Positions 18,418 to 28,089 of a DNA stretch of 64,000 nt are shown here, in pieces. This DNA comes from Candidatus Micropelagos thuwalensis. GTDB taxonomy: Bacteria; Pseudomonadota; Alphaproteobacteria; RS24. The stretch covers positions 186,001 through 250,000 of the forward strand of contig NZ_AWXE01000001.1 in NCBI RefSeq assembly GCF_000469155.1, in the 5' to 3' direction. A program made the position numbers and the translations under genes. Position 1 is the stretch's first letter. Every line of letters starts with the position of its first letter. The notes beneath the pieces were generated by a model. The model searched no databases. It saw only the letters and a list, made by a program, of their open reading frames with translations, and was not told where the DNA came from.

Positions 18418-20724
18418 ATGACAAATTCAAAATTCTCAGCTTTCATTGCTTTGTTTGCCTTTACATACCTAGCCACAATTATTGCTGAACCATTGGCTGC
18501 GCAAGAGAATAGAGCACCAGCCGAAGAAGATTTTAGTATCCAATTCATTGAGGTTGAGGGTAGCCAGCGTGTGGAAGCCGATACAGTTCGGTCTTATATG
18601 ATTTTAAAACCCGGTATGACTGCTGATCCCCTATTACTCGATCAGTCACTCAAGTCCATGTTTGCTTCAGGCCTATTTGCGGATGTTACGATCAGGCGAG
18701 AAAGGGGTGGGCTTATTGTCACCGTGGTTGAGAATCCAATTGTTAACCGCGTCATTTTTGAGGGTAATGATAAGCTGGATGATGATGACCTCTATGAAGA
18801 GTCCTCACTGCGTCCACGACAGGTCTATACGCGTTCCAAAATTCAAAATGATGTAGAGAAATTCGTCGAACTATATCGTCGCTCTGGTCGTTTTTCAGCG
18901 AAGGTTGAACCAAAAGTCATTCAATTACCACAAAACCGCGTGGATGTTGTTTTTGAGATTGAAGAGGGTGAAACCACGCGCGTCCGGTCGATTAATTTCA
19001 TCGGTAATAAAAGATTTGATGATGACCGGTTGCGCGAAGAAATTTCCACACAGGAGTCACGTTGGTGGCGCTTTTTGTCCTCAAATGACAAATACGACCC
19101 TGACCGTATCGCTTATGATAGTGACCTTTTACGCCGATTTTATCTTAGCAAGGGTTATGCAGATTTTCGCGTCATTTCTTCTTTTGCAGAATTAACTCGT
19201 GACGGTAAAAAATTCTTTGTAACATTTAATGTTGAAGAAGGTGAAAAATACGAATTTGGTGACTCGGTCATCGACACGAACCTCAAAGACGTAAATATCC
19301 AGGAGCTTGAGCAGCTTATTCGACACGAGACAGGGCGCGTCTATAACTCCAAAAAAGTTGACGACACGGTAGATGATTTAACAGAGGCTCTTGGTACAAA
19401 AGGCTATGCTTTTGCAGATGTTCGTCCACGTGTTCGTCGTAACCGAAAAGACCTGATTGTTAACATCACCTATCGTATTCAAGAGGGGCCGCGTGTTTAT
19501 GTAGAGCGCATTAATGTGAATAATAATGTGCGCACACAAGATCGCGTTATTAGACGTGAAATGTACCTGAGAGAAGGGGATGCCTTTAACCGTGCGTTGT
19601 TGAATAAATCTGAAAGAAATATTAAAGCCTTAAATTTCTTTGGTGAAGTTGAAATAACCGAGACACCCGGAGATGATGAAGACTCTGTAGTTCTTGATAT
19701 TGATGTCGAGGAGCAATCAACAGGTGAGTTAGCATTCGGTATAGGCTATTCTTCGGTCGAGGATCTTTCAACCCAGTTTTCAATTGTTGAGCGCAACCTT
19801 CTCGGTCGTGGTCAACTTCTGAGTTTGTCCACTTCAATTAGTTCTCAACGTACCTTTCTAAATCTAAGATTTGCTGAGCCTTATTTCCTAAATAGAGATC
19901 TCTTCGGAAGTGTTGATGTGTTCAGAACAACGACTGATTATGACACAGAGGCAGCCCTTGAGACATCTGAAACCGGTCTTGGTGGTTCAATTGGCTTCCC
20001 AGTTGCAGAGGATGCAAGGTTGAATATTTTTGTACGCCTTTCTGAAAATGAGTTAATTAACGATGCTTACACGCCTCAATTTGGAGCATATCTTAGACCT
20101 TTTACAGAATTAAAAGCGCAGTTAGGGTATACTTACACAATTGATAAGCGAGACGATGTGATTGATCCAACTGAGGGTTGGGACTTTATTTTTTCTCAAA
20201 ATATTGCAACTCCACTTGGTGACGTTACATATATTAGATCAACCATTGTAGCGGACTATTACAAACCATTTTTTGAAGAATGGGTTTTCCACGCAAAATT
20301 GAGTGGAGGAATTATTGGAGATTATGAGAAAGAAGGTATCTCATATAACGACAATTTTTTTGTTGGTGGTTCTATCATTAGGGGTTTCAAAAGATCTGGT
20401 GTTGGCCCTCGTGACCTACAGACAGATTATGTTTTAGGTGCTAAGCAATACCTTGTTGGAACTTTGGAGGCGAAAGTCCCACTAGGAATTCCAAAAGATT
20501 TTGGAATAAAAACATACATTTTCACCGATTTTGGTGTTATTGGTAAAACTGACGTTGAGGCTACCAATGTTCAAGATGATACTGCTTTCAGGGCAAGTTA
20601 TGGTTTAACTTTTAACTGGAAATCGCCATTTGGGCCTGTTCGTTTTGATCTGGCCAGACCATTAGCGGAAGAGGAATATGACCGTGCTCAGTTCTTCCGT
20701 TTCACTGCAGGAACACGTTTTTAA
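18418..20724 (+). CDS. bamA: Outer membrane protein assembly factor BamA
   Basis: This 768-residue Omp85 protein inserts beta-barrels into the outer membrane. It has a signal peptide ending near AEPLAAQE (about residue 30), five POTRA domains (about 35-430) and a C-terminal 16-strand barrel ending in FRFTAGTRF, with the terminal Phe typical of outer-membrane proteins. The barrel lid-loop motif GGSIIRGF is present as the VRGF/Y-type loop. It is followed at once by the skp-like gene. Confidence 0.97.
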   Translation: MTNSKFSAFIALFAFTYLATIIAEPLAAQENRAPAEEDFSIQFIEVEGSQRVEADTVRSYMILKPGMTADPLLLDQSLKSMFASGLFADVTIRRERGGLIVTVVENPIVNRVIFEGNDKLDDDDLYEESSLRPRQVYTRSKIQNDVEKFVELYRRSGRFSAKVEPKVIQLPQNRVDVVFEIEEGETTRVRSINFIGNKRFDDDRLREEISTQESRWWRFLSSNDKYDPDRIAYDSDLLRRFYLSKGYADFRVISSFAELTRDGKKFFVTFNVEEGEKYEFGDSVIDTNLKDVNIQELEQLIRHETGRVYNSKKVDDTVDDLTEALGTKGYAFADVRPRVRRNRKDLIVNITYRIQEGPRVYVERINVNNNVRTQDRVIRREMYLREGDAFNRALLNKSERNIKALNFFGEVEITETPGDDEDSVVLDIDVEEQSTGELAFGIGYSSVEDLSTQFSIVERNLLGRGQLLSLSTSISSQRTFLNLRFAEPYFLNRDLFGSVDVFRTTTDYDTEAALETSETGLGGSIGFPVAEDARLNIFVRLSENELINDAYTPQFGAYLRPFTELKAQLGYTYTIDKRDDVIDPTEGWDFIFSQNIATPLGDVTYIRSTIVADYYKPFFEEWVFHAKLSGGIIGDYEKEGISYNDNFFVGGSIIRGFKRSGVGPRDLQTDYVLGAKQYLVGTLEAKVPLGIPKDFGIKTYIFTDFGVIGKTDVEATNVQDDTAFRASYGLTFNWKSPFGPVRFDLARPLAEEEYDRAQFFRFTAGTRF

Positions 20725-20735
20725 GAGAGGGATTA

Positions 20736-21275
20736 ATGCTTAAAAAACTCGTAATATTTTCGTTCGCACTGTTTTTATTTAGTGTACCACAACAAGTCTT
20801 TGCTCAGTCGAATGTTCTGATTTTGAATATTGAAAAACTTTTTGCCGACTCTAAGGCTGGCAAAAGTATGATTTCTCAGGTTCAAAAGAAGCAAGAAGCA
20901 ATCAAGTCTCAAAGAGATAAGGCACAAAAGGATCTTTCTGATAAGGTTCAAAAGCTCGAATCTCAGAAAACAATGATGGCACCTGATGCACTTCAGGCTA
21001 AAGCAGATGAGCTTAAACTTGAAGAAATTGCTAAGAACCAAGAGCTTCAACAAGAGCTGCGCAAAATTGATGCTGGTCTTGCTGCCGCAAGAGCAGAAAT
21101 TTTGAAAAGCCTCAGCCCGATTTTGAAAGATATTATGAACGAGAAGGGTGCTATTGCAATTCTCGAACGTAGTGCTGTTCTTATCGGTAGCCCTGATGTT
21201 GATATTACAGACACTGCCACAAAACGCCTTGATGGTGTTCTGAGTTCTGTAAAGGTTGAGGCACCTGCAAAATAA
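20736..21275 (+). CDS. skp: OmpH/Skp family periplasmic chaperone
   Basis: This 179-residue protein begins with a signal peptide (first 24 residues, cleavage after VFA). A long Lys/Glu/Gln-rich coiled coil follows (about 45-125), the tentacle arms of the Skp trimer that hold unfolded outer-membrane proteins. The gene lies 11 bases after bamA and abuts lpxD with no spacer, the standard envelope-gene order. Confidence 0.9.
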   Translation: MLKKLVIFSFALFLFSVPQQVFAQSNVLILNIEKLFADSKAGKSMISQVQKKQEAIKSQRDKAQKDLSDKVQKLESQKTMMAPDALQAKADELKLEEIAKNQELQQELRKIDAGLAAARAEILKSLSPILKDIMNEKGAIAILERSAVLIGSPDVDITDTATKRLDGVLSSVKVEAPAK

Positions 21276-22316
21276 ATGGTAGATAGCCGTTTCTATCCCC
21301 CTGGTAAGACGTTTTCGATTGCTGAATTAGCCGGATTTCTGAATGTAGAAATCAAGCAGGGGGATGGGAATGCTTCTATAAACGGTGTTTCCTCTTTATT
21401 GGATGCTCAGCAGAGTGATATCGTTTTCTATAACGACGTCAAATATAAAAATGATTTGGCTGTTACCCGTGCAGGCGCTTTATTAATATCCGCTGGCGAC
21501 ATTGACAGTATCGGTGATTTTCCTGCCGCTGTATTGGTTGTTGATGACCCTTATAAATCTTATGCATTGATTGCTCAAAAAATTTTTCCGGATCAAGCGC
21601 AGGCAAAACCTGTGGTAGGGGTTCAGGCAGAGCAGATTCATGACGATGCTATTATCGGCACAAATGTTGAGATTGGTTATGGTGCTGTAATTTGCGCTGG
21701 GGCTGAAATTGGTGAAGATACAATTATAGGTGCTAATGCAGTAATTGGCCCGGGTTGTGTTGTAGGGCGTCGATCGGTTATTAGTGCTAACAGCGTCGTA
21801 CAATTTGCTCTTATTGGTGATGATGTTCATATTCACCCGAATGTTTCAATTGGTCAGGATGGCTTTGGATATGCGCCTGATTTTTCAGGCCATGTAAAAA
21901 TTCCCCAGCTGGGCAGGGTGATTATTCAAAACCATGTGAGCATCGGTGTTGGCTCTGATATAGACAGAGGTACCCTGAGCGATACGATGATAGGGGAAGG
22001 CACAAAATTAGATAATCAAGTTCATGTTGCACATAATGTCCGGATTGGGCGTCACTGTTTGATTGCCGGACAAGTCGGTTTTGCCGGAAGCACAATAATT
22101 GAGGATTATGTTATGTCCGGAGGGCAAGCAGCTTTTAACGGTCATATTCATGTCGGAAAAGGGGCTCGGATACTAGGGGCTTCCGTAGTTGTGAAAAGTA
22201 TACCTGCCGGTCAAGAAGTCGCCGGTTACCCAGCACGGGCTTCTTCGCTTTGGCGCAAGGAAACGGCATTATTAGGCCAGTTGCTCAGAAAGAGAAAAAC
22301 TAATAAAGGCGAATAA
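21276..22316 (+). CDS. lpxD: UDP-3-O-(3-hydroxyacyl)glucosamine N-acyltransferase
   Basis: This 346-residue enzyme adds the N-linked acyl chain in lipid A synthesis. An N-terminal uridine-binding domain is followed by left-handed beta-helix hexapeptide repeats (about 110-290). The catalytic histidine lies in DNQVHVAHNVRIG. The ATG directly follows the skp stop. In many alphaproteobacteria fabZ would come next, but here 71 noncoding bases lead to lpxA. Confidence 0.95.
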   Translation: MVDSRFYPPGKTFSIAELAGFLNVEIKQGDGNASINGVSSLLDAQQSDIVFYNDVKYKNDLAVTRAGALLISAGDIDSIGDFPAAVLVVDDPYKSYALIAQKIFPDQAQAKPVVGVQAEQIHDDAIIGTNVEIGYGAVICAGAEIGEDTIIGANAVIGPGCVVGRRSVISANSVVQFALIGDDVHIHPNVSIGQDGFGYAPDFSGHVKIPQLGRVIIQNHVSIGVGSDIDRGTLSDTMIGEGTKLDNQVHVAHNVRIGRHCLIAGQVGFAGSTIIEDYVMSGGQAAFNGHIHVGKGARILGASVVVKSIPAGQEVAGYPARASSLWRKETALLGQLLRKRKTNKGE

Positions 22317-22366
22317 AATAATTTGTTTTCACCAAATAGAATCTAACGCAATATGTTCGCCAATCC

Positions 22367-22385
22367 CTGATTGAGGTCAAATCAG
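22367..22385 (+). promoter_or_regulatory. Hairpin presenting the lpxA ribosome-binding site in its loop
   Basis: CTGATT (22367-22372) pairs with AATCAG (22380-22385), leaving GAGGTCA in the loop. The GAGG in that loop is the only Shine-Dalgarno-like sequence before the lpxA ATG at 22388. A six-base stem is modest, so any effect on translation is an inference. Confidence 0.3.
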
Positions 22386-22387
22386 CT

Positions 22388-23185
22388 ATGAGTAACATAC
22401 ATCCAACAGCCGAAGTCGATAAAGGCGCAGAAATAGGGAATGGGGTGGAAATTGGCCCTTTTTGTGTCATTGGTCCAAATGTAAAAATTGGCGATAACAC
22501 TGTTTTACATTCACATGTGAGCATTTCTGGCCATACAACAATAGGCATGGGAAATGAAGTTTTCCCATATGCCTCACTGGGGCATATTCCTCAAGACTTA
22601 AAGTTCAAAAATGAGAAAAGTTTTCTTGAGATTGGAGATGGCAATCGTATCCGTGAAAATGTCACCATAAATCTTGGTACAGAAGGTGGCGGTGGTATTA
22701 CGCGTGTAGGTAATAACAGTTTGTTTATGGTGGGTGTTCATATCGCTCACGATTGTATACTTGGTGACAATATTGTTATGGCGAATTACGCGGCACTTGG
22801 TGGGCACGTCGAGATTGCGAATAACGTAATTTTTGGTGGTTTCAGTGCAATTCACCAGTTTTCTAAAGCTGGGAAATATTCTTTTATTGGTGCTGGGGCT
22901 ATGGTCGTAGGTAATGTTATTCCTTTTAGCACTGTCATGGGAGACAGAGCATGTCTTGTAGGGTTAAATCTGGTTGGACTCAAACGCGCTAATTTTAAAC
23001 GTGAGGATATTCATAGCTTACGTAACGCTTACAAATTGTTATTTTCATCCTCTGATGTGGATTTATTAGAGCAGCGTGTACAACAAGCAGAAGAAGAGTT
23101 TGGTGGATCACCTCTGGTTAATGACTTATTGAGTTTTATTAAATCTATTGATAAGCGGGGCATATGTTTACCTCCACAAAATTAA
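22388..23185 (+). CDS. lpxA: UDP-N-acetylglucosamine acyltransferase
   Basis: This 265-residue enzyme starts lipid A synthesis by moving a 3-hydroxyacyl chain from ACP to UDP-GlcNAc. Hexapeptide repeats run from the N-terminus to about residue 190, beginning IHPTAEVDKGAEIGNGVEIG. The catalytic histidine is in GVHIAHDCILGDN, and a helical C-terminal domain follows. It forms a lipid A block with lpxD, lpxI and lpxB. Confidence 0.96.
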   Translation: MSNIHPTAEVDKGAEIGNGVEIGPFCVIGPNVKIGDNTVLHSHVSISGHTTIGMGNEVFPYASLGHIPQDLKFKNEKSFLEIGDGNRIRENVTINLGTEGGGGITRVGNNSLFMVGVHIAHDCILGDNIVMANYAALGGHVEIANNVIFGGFSAIHQFSKAGKYSFIGAGAMVVGNVIPFSTVMGDRACLVGLNLVGLKRANFKREDIHSLRNAYKLLFSSSDVDLLEQRVQQAEEEFGGSPLVNDLLSFIKSIDKRGICLPPQN

Positions 23186-23205
23186 AAATTAATAAGTGAA
23201 TAAAC

Positions 23206-24051
23206 ATGTCGGGCAAACCACAAAAATTGGGTGTTATTGCTGGAAATGGTGCTTTACCCGGTTTAGTTGTCGAGGCAGCGCAAAAACAAGGATATGATGT
23301 CTGTGTTTTTGGAATAAGTGATGCTTATGATCTATCGCTTGAAATTGATCATAAAATCTATCCCCAGCGTCTTGGACAGACCCTTCGAACAATTAAAAAA
23401 AACAAATGTAAAGAAGTTGTGATTGTCGGCGGGGTTACGCGGCCTAACCTTTTTCGTTTCATACCAGATTTTGGAACCATGAAGTTTGTCGCGCGTGTGG
23501 CGTTAGAAGCTAAGAAAAACGGGATTGGTGATGATACCGTTTTAAGTATACTCGTCAGTATTTTTGAAGAAAACGGCATTACCATTCGTGCGACCAAAGA
23601 TATTATTGAAGATATAATGGCACCTGCAGGTGTTCTAACAAAATCCAAACCTTCAAACAAAAATGATATTGATATCAAGAGAGGCCGCATTGTAACCGAT
23701 ACCATAGGAGATTTGGATATTGGTCAATGTTGCGTTGTTTGTCGTGGGCAGGTTCTTGCTGTTGAAGGACCAGAAGGTACTGATGAAATGTTAAAGAGGG
23801 TTGCACAACTTTCTCAAGCGATGAGAGGAAGTGTTACGAAACGCGAGGGGGTGCTCGTTAAACTACCCAAGACAAATCAAGATCGCCGTATTGATATGCC
23901 GACACTCGGTCTTACAACTATTGAAAATGCCTCACTTGCAGGTCTTGCCGGTATTGCTTTCGCAGGTGAGGAAACTCAACTAATTGATGCAGATGCATGC
24001 ATTAAACTTGCGGACGAACTTGGCATGTTCTTAAAAGGTTTAAAACCCTGA
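23206..24051 (+). CDS. lpxI: UDP-2,3-diacylglucosamine pyrophosphatase LpxI
   Basis: This 281-residue enzyme hydrolyses UDP-2,3-diacylglucosamine to lipid X. It is the form that replaces LpxH in alphaproteobacteria. The N-terminal LGVIAGNGALPG and the C-terminal TLGLTTIENASLAGLAGIAF match the LpxI (DUF1009) pattern. It lies between lpxA and lpxB, with a start just before lpxB overlap, supporting the assignment. Confidence 0.94.
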   Translation: MSGKPQKLGVIAGNGALPGLVVEAAQKQGYDVCVFGISDAYDLSLEIDHKIYPQRLGQTLRTIKKNKCKEVVIVGGVTRPNLFRFIPDFGTMKFVARVALEAKKNGIGDDTVLSILVSIFEENGITIRATKDIIEDIMAPAGVLTKSKPSNKNDIDIKRGRIVTDTIGDLDIGQCCVVCRGQVLAVEGPEGTDEMLKRVAQLSQAMRGSVTKREGVLVKLPKTNQDRRIDMPTLGLTTIENASLAGLAGIAFAGEETQLIDADACIKLADELGMFLKGLKP

Positions 24052-25220
24052 TGGGGCTTCACCTAACAATTATTGCGGGGGAAACATCCGGTGATCTTTT
24101 GGGTGCCAGATTAATTGCTTCACTAAGACGTCAGGTTTCAGACATTGCATTATCTGGGGTAGGTGGCATTGAAATGACCAAAGCAGGCATCCAATCCGTT
24201 TTTCCCATGGAAGATATTGCGGTTATGGGCTTACAGCAAATTCTTCCGCGTCTGAAATTAATCTATCAACGAATAGACGAAACAGTTGAGTCTATTATTC
24301 AATCTAATACGGATGCAGTTGTTTTTATTGACAGCCCTGAGTTTGCGGTTCGGGTTGCGAAGCGCCTTCGCCGGTTACGACCTGATTTGCCTATGATTAA
24401 GTATGGGGCGCCAACTGTTTGGGGTTGGCGTCCGGGACGGGCAAAGGCCATTAAGCCATATTACAACCTTATCCTTGCTCTGCTTCCTTTTGAGCCGCGT
24501 GTTTATCAATATCTTAATGGATCTGAATGTCGCTATGTGGGCCACCCCGCAGTCGCAAATCTCCCAAACGGTGAGCATGTTAATGAATTTAAAAATAAAT
24601 ATAACATCACAGAGGAGGAGCAGGTTTTGGCTTTGCTGCCGGGAAGCCGTGTAAGTGAAGTTAATCGCCTTAATGCACCCTTTTTAGAAACTGTTAGTTT
24701 GCTCGAAGACAAGAAACAAAGATTACGGGTGTTTATTCCTGCTGTGCCTCATATCCGCGATAAAATAGAAGCGTCTTTAAAGCAAAAGGCAAGCACGCTT
24801 GACGGGTTTCAGATAACCTTGATTGAGGGGGAAGGCGATAAGCTGGGTCTTTTTGGGTGTGCGACGGCTGCCCTTGCGGCCTCAGGTACAGTGTCTCTAG
24901 AGCTAGCTTTGGCAGGGGTGCCGTCTGTTATAGGTTATGATATTGACCGATGGATGGCTTATTTTGTTATGAGAATGGCGAAAACCCCCTCGGTTGTTAT
25001 GCCAAATCTTATACTTGATAAGCCTGTTGTTCCGGAATTTCTCCTGCATCGATGCACGCCGGAAAAATTGTCAGCCGCGTTGCAACCCTTATTAGATGAG
25101 ACGAGTGAAGACAGGCTTAATCAAATTGAAGCATTTAAATCACTGAAAGATATAATGAGTATTGAAACTGGTGATCCAAGTTCGGAAACAGCAAGCCAGA
25201 TACTGGATTTTTTAAGCTAG
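24051..25220 (+). CDS. lpxB: Lipid-A-disaccharide synthase
   Basis: This 389-residue GT-B glycosyltransferase joins lipid X and UDP-diacylglucosamine. IIAGETSGDLLGARLI is the N-terminal signature, and KYGAPTVWGWRPGRAK and ALLPGSRVSEV are further family motifs. The start overlaps the lpxI stop by one base. The stop codon touches the stop codon of the convergent gltA with no bases between. Confidence 0.96.
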   Translation: MGLHLTIIAGETSGDLLGARLIASLRRQVSDIALSGVGGIEMTKAGIQSVFPMEDIAVMGLQQILPRLKLIYQRIDETVESIIQSNTDAVVFIDSPEFAVRVAKRLRRLRPDLPMIKYGAPTVWGWRPGRAKAIKPYYNLILALLPFEPRVYQYLNGSECRYVGHPAVANLPNGEHVNEFKNKYNITEEEQVLALLPGSRVSEVNRLNAPFLETVSLLEDKKQRLRVFIPAVPHIRDKIEASLKQKASTLDGFQITLIEGEGDKLGLFGCATAALAASGTVSLELALAGVPSVIGYDIDRWMAYFVMRMAKTPSVVMPNLILDKPVVPEFLLHRCTPEKLSAALQPLLDETSEDRLNQIEAFKSLKDIMSIETGDPSSETASQILDFLS

Positions 25221-26522
25221 TTAGCGTTTCTCTACTGGAACGTAGTCGCGATGTGTCGCACCGATATAAAGTTGACGTGGGCGACCAATACGCTGACTCG
25301 GATCCTCAATCATTTCATTCCACTGAGATACCCAGCCGACAGTTCTTGCAAGGGCAAATAAAACTGTGAACATGGTTGTTGGGAAACCCATGGCTTTGAG
25401 AGTAATGCCGGAATAAAAATCGATATTTGGATAGAGTTTCTTCTCTATAAAATAATCGTCGCTGAGCGCAATGCGTTCAAGTTCCATTGCCACGTCAAGG
25501 AGCGGGTCATCTTTGATGCCAAGCTCACCCAGAACTTCATGACATGTTTTATGCATCACACGGGCGCGTGGGTCGTAGTTTTTATAGACCCTATGCCCAA
25601 AGCCCATAAGACGGAATGGGTCATTCTTATCTTTGGCACGTTTAATAAATTCCGGGATACGGTCAACAGATCCGATTTCAGCCAGCATATCAAGAGCCGC
25701 TTCATTGGCGCCGCCATGAGCTGGTCCCCATAAGCAAGCTATACCTGCTGCTATACATGCGAAGGGGTTAGCGCCTGAGGAACCAGCAAGACGCACGGTT
25801 GATGTGGATGCATTTTGCTCGTGGTCTGCATGGAGAATAAAAATTCTATCCATTGCACGGGCGAGAATAGGATTAACTTCTCTCTGCTCACTGGGAACGG
25901 AAAAACACATATGTAGAAAGTTAGCTGCATAGCTAAGATTATTTTGCGGATAAGCAAAAGGCTGACCAATATGATATTTGTAAGCCATAGCTGCGATTGT
26001 TGGAATTTTAGCAATGAGACGACGACTGGCGATTTTACGTTGATCAGGATCGTTGATATCCGTGCTGTCGTGGTAAAAAGCGGACAGTGCGCCAACAACG
26101 CCGACCATAATTGCCATTGGGTGTGCGTCGCGTCTAAAGCCAGAATAGAATTTTTGCAGTTGCTCATGAACCATGGTGTGCATGGTTATTGCTTGTTCAA
26201 ATTCCTGTAGCTCGTCATTATTAGGGAGTTCGCCATGCATGAGCAAATAACAGGTTTCAATAAAATTGCCTTTTTCAGCCAGTTGTTCAATCGGATAGCC
26301 GCGGTGCAGAAGAATACCTTCCTCGCCATCAATATAAGTAATGGAAGATTTACAGCTTGCTGTCGATGTGAAACCGGGGTCATAAGTGAACTGACCAGAT
26401 GAACCATAGAGACCTGAAACATCAATAACGCTTGGGCCTATGCTCCCGCCATGAACGTTTAGGTTATAGTCATTTCCGCCTGACTCAAGCTTAGCGGCTG
26501 GTGCATCTTTAGGCTCGCTCAT
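25221..26522 (-). CDS. gltA: Citrate synthase
   Basis: This 433-residue enzyme condenses oxaloacetate and acetyl-CoA at the entry of the TCA cycle. It has the N-terminal extension of the large hexameric Gram-negative type, which is often NADH-sensitive. Catalytic residues are seen in [29 protein letters not shown] and [15 protein letters not shown]. An AAGGAG lies just upstream of the ATG (in + coordinates, after 26522). It ends exactly against lpxB. Confidence 0.97.
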   Translation of the reverse strand: MSEPKDAPAAKLESGGNDYNLNVHGGSIGPSVIDVSGLYGSSGQFTYDPGFTSTASCKSSITYIDGEEGILLHRGYPIEQLAEKGNFIETCYLLMHGELPNNDELQEFEQAITMHTMVHEQLQKFYSGFRRDAHPMAIMVGVVGALSAFYHDSTDINDPDQRKIASRRLIAKIPTIAAMAYKYHIGQPFAYPQNNLSYAANFLHMCFSVPSEQREVNPILARAMDRIFILHADHEQNASTSTVRLAGSSGANPFACIAAGIACLWGPAHGGANEAALDMLAEIGSVDRIPEFIKRAKDKNDPFRLMGFGHRVYKNYDPRARVMHKTCHEVLGELGIKDDPLLDVAMELERIALSDDYFIEKKLYPNIDFYSGITLKAMGFPTTMFTVLFALARTVGWVSQWNEMIEDPSQRIGRPRQLYIGATHRDYVPVEKR

Positions 26523-26573
26523 TTGAACTCCTTAAGGGGGTGTGAATTGAGGGCAATATAATTAAATTGAAGC

Positions 26574-26602
26574 AAAAATACCATAGCCAGACTGGTATTT
26601 TT
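26574..26602 (-). terminator. Intrinsic terminator of gltX
   Basis: Just after the gltX stop, AAAAATACCA and TGGTATTTTT form a perfect ten-base-pair stem with a nine-base loop, ending in a run of T on the minus strand. It separates gltX from gltA, which lies downstream on the same strand. The symmetry means it could also act on the other strand. Confidence 0.75.
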
Positions 26603-26604
26603 AT

Positions 26605-27999
26605 TCAATTTGCGAGGATATCATCCAACCTTGCTAAGCTTTCTTCTTTACCGAGCAAAAGCAATAAATCATAGACACCTAATGGCGAACCCGTTCCGGT
26701 CAATATATTGCGCATCACGGGGCCGAACTGTCCTAATTTCAAATCATTTTCTTCCATAAATTTTCCGAAAAAATTAGCAATGCCATCTGCGTCCCATGCA
26801 TCAAGCTTTTGGAGTGCCGGGAAGACTTTCCGGACATTTGCCATTTTGTCATCGGTCAGGCTTTCTAGCGCTTTGTCATTTAGCTTAACGGGACGCGTAA
26901 GGAATAAAAAACGAAGATTCTCTACGAGATTATCCAAGCTTTTGGCTGTTTTTTTTATCATCGGTAAGGCTGTCATCAATTTAGTTTTATTCTCCGGTGA
27001 AAGCGAAAGTTGTTCCATGACATAATCAGCTAAAACATCCTCATCTCCATGTTGGATATGATGAATATTAGTGGCTTGCATTTTTTCCATATCTAGTCGG
27101 GCGGGGGACTTGCCAATTGCAGCAATGTCAAACCAGTTGATGAGGTCAGCTGTTGAAAAAAGCTCATCATCACCATGGCTCCAGCCTAATCTTGCTAAAT
27201 AATTCCGCATTGCCTCTGGTAGAAAACCCATATCCTTATATGCTTCAACACTAAGTGCACCATATCGCTTTGACAACTTAGCGCCGTCAGCTCCGTGAAT
27301 AAGTGGTATATGCGCGTAAGCAGGGCGCGACCATGATAACGCATCAAAAATTTGACTTTGGCGTACCGCATTTGTCAGATGATCATCACCGCGAATAACA
27401 TGCGTAATTCCCATATCGTGATCGTCTACGACAACCGAAAGATTATAAGTCGGCGTGCCGTCCGAGCGCAGGAGAATGAGATCATCAAGCTGGTTGTTCT
27501 CAATGCTGACTTCTCCTTGAACCAAATCACCCAGCACGGTTGTGCCTTCTTGTGGCGCTTTAAACCTAACAGTGAAAGGCAAATCATCTGGCACGCTTTC
27601 CTTGTTCCTGCATGTGCCGTCATAGCGTATAGGTTTTCCTTCGGCTTTGGCTTTCTCTCTCATTTTATCAAGGGCCTCTTTGGTGCATGTGCATTTATAG
27701 GCAAGACCCTCAGCTAGCATCTGGTCGATGATTTCGCGGTGGCGTTCAATATTTTGATGCTGATAGACGGGCGGTGCGTCGGGTGTCAGGTCAAGCCAAT
27801 CTAAACCGTCCAGAATTGCTTGTATTGCATCGTCAGTCGAACGCTCTCTATCAGTATCTTCAATTCTTAACAAAAACAATCCCTGATGTTTACGTGCAAA
27901 AGCCCAGCTGAACAAAGCCGTGCGGGCGCCACCAATATGAAGAAAACCCGTCGGGGAGGGGGCAAATCGCGTGATGATTTTTGTCTCAGAGCTGGTCAT
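26605..27999 (-). CDS. gltX: Glutamyl-tRNA synthetase
   Basis: This 464-residue class I synthetase charges tRNA-Glu. The HIGH motif is in PSPTGFLHIGGARTALF and the KMSKS motif is KLSKR. The zinc-like region CKCTCTKE near residue 105 is present in modified form. The frame is open 27 codons further upstream, but that extension is rich in Arg and unlike the family. ATG 27999 has AGGAG twelve bases before it and begins MTSSETKIITRFAPSPTG, so it is chosen. Confidence 0.95.
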   Translation of the reverse strand: MTSSETKIITRFAPSPTGFLHIGGARTALFSWAFARKHQGLFLLRIEDTDRERSTDDAIQAILDGLDWLDLTPDAPPVYQHQNIERHREIIDQMLAEGLAYKCTCTKEALDKMREKAKAEGKPIRYDGTCRNKESVPDDLPFTVRFKAPQEGTTVLGDLVQGEVSIENNQLDDLILLRSDGTPTYNLSVVVDDHDMGITHVIRGDDHLTNAVRQSQIFDALSWSRPAYAHIPLIHGADGAKLSKRYGALSVEAYKDMGFLPEAMRNYLARLGWSHGDDELFSTADLINWFDIAAIGKSPARLDMEKMQATNIHHIQHGDEDVLADYVMEQLSLSPENKTKLMTALPMIKKTAKSLDNLVENLRFLFLTRPVKLNDKALESLTDDKMANVRKVFPALQKLDAWDADGIANFFGKFMEENDLKLGQFGPVMRNILTGTGSPLGVYDLLLLLGKEESLARLDDILAN

Positions 28000-28089
28000 A
28001 TTGCTTGTGGTTCTCCTGAATACACGCCTCAGTTGCTGGTGGCGTCTCCTCAAATAGTGGAAACTCTTCGTTAAGTACATTCACCGATT

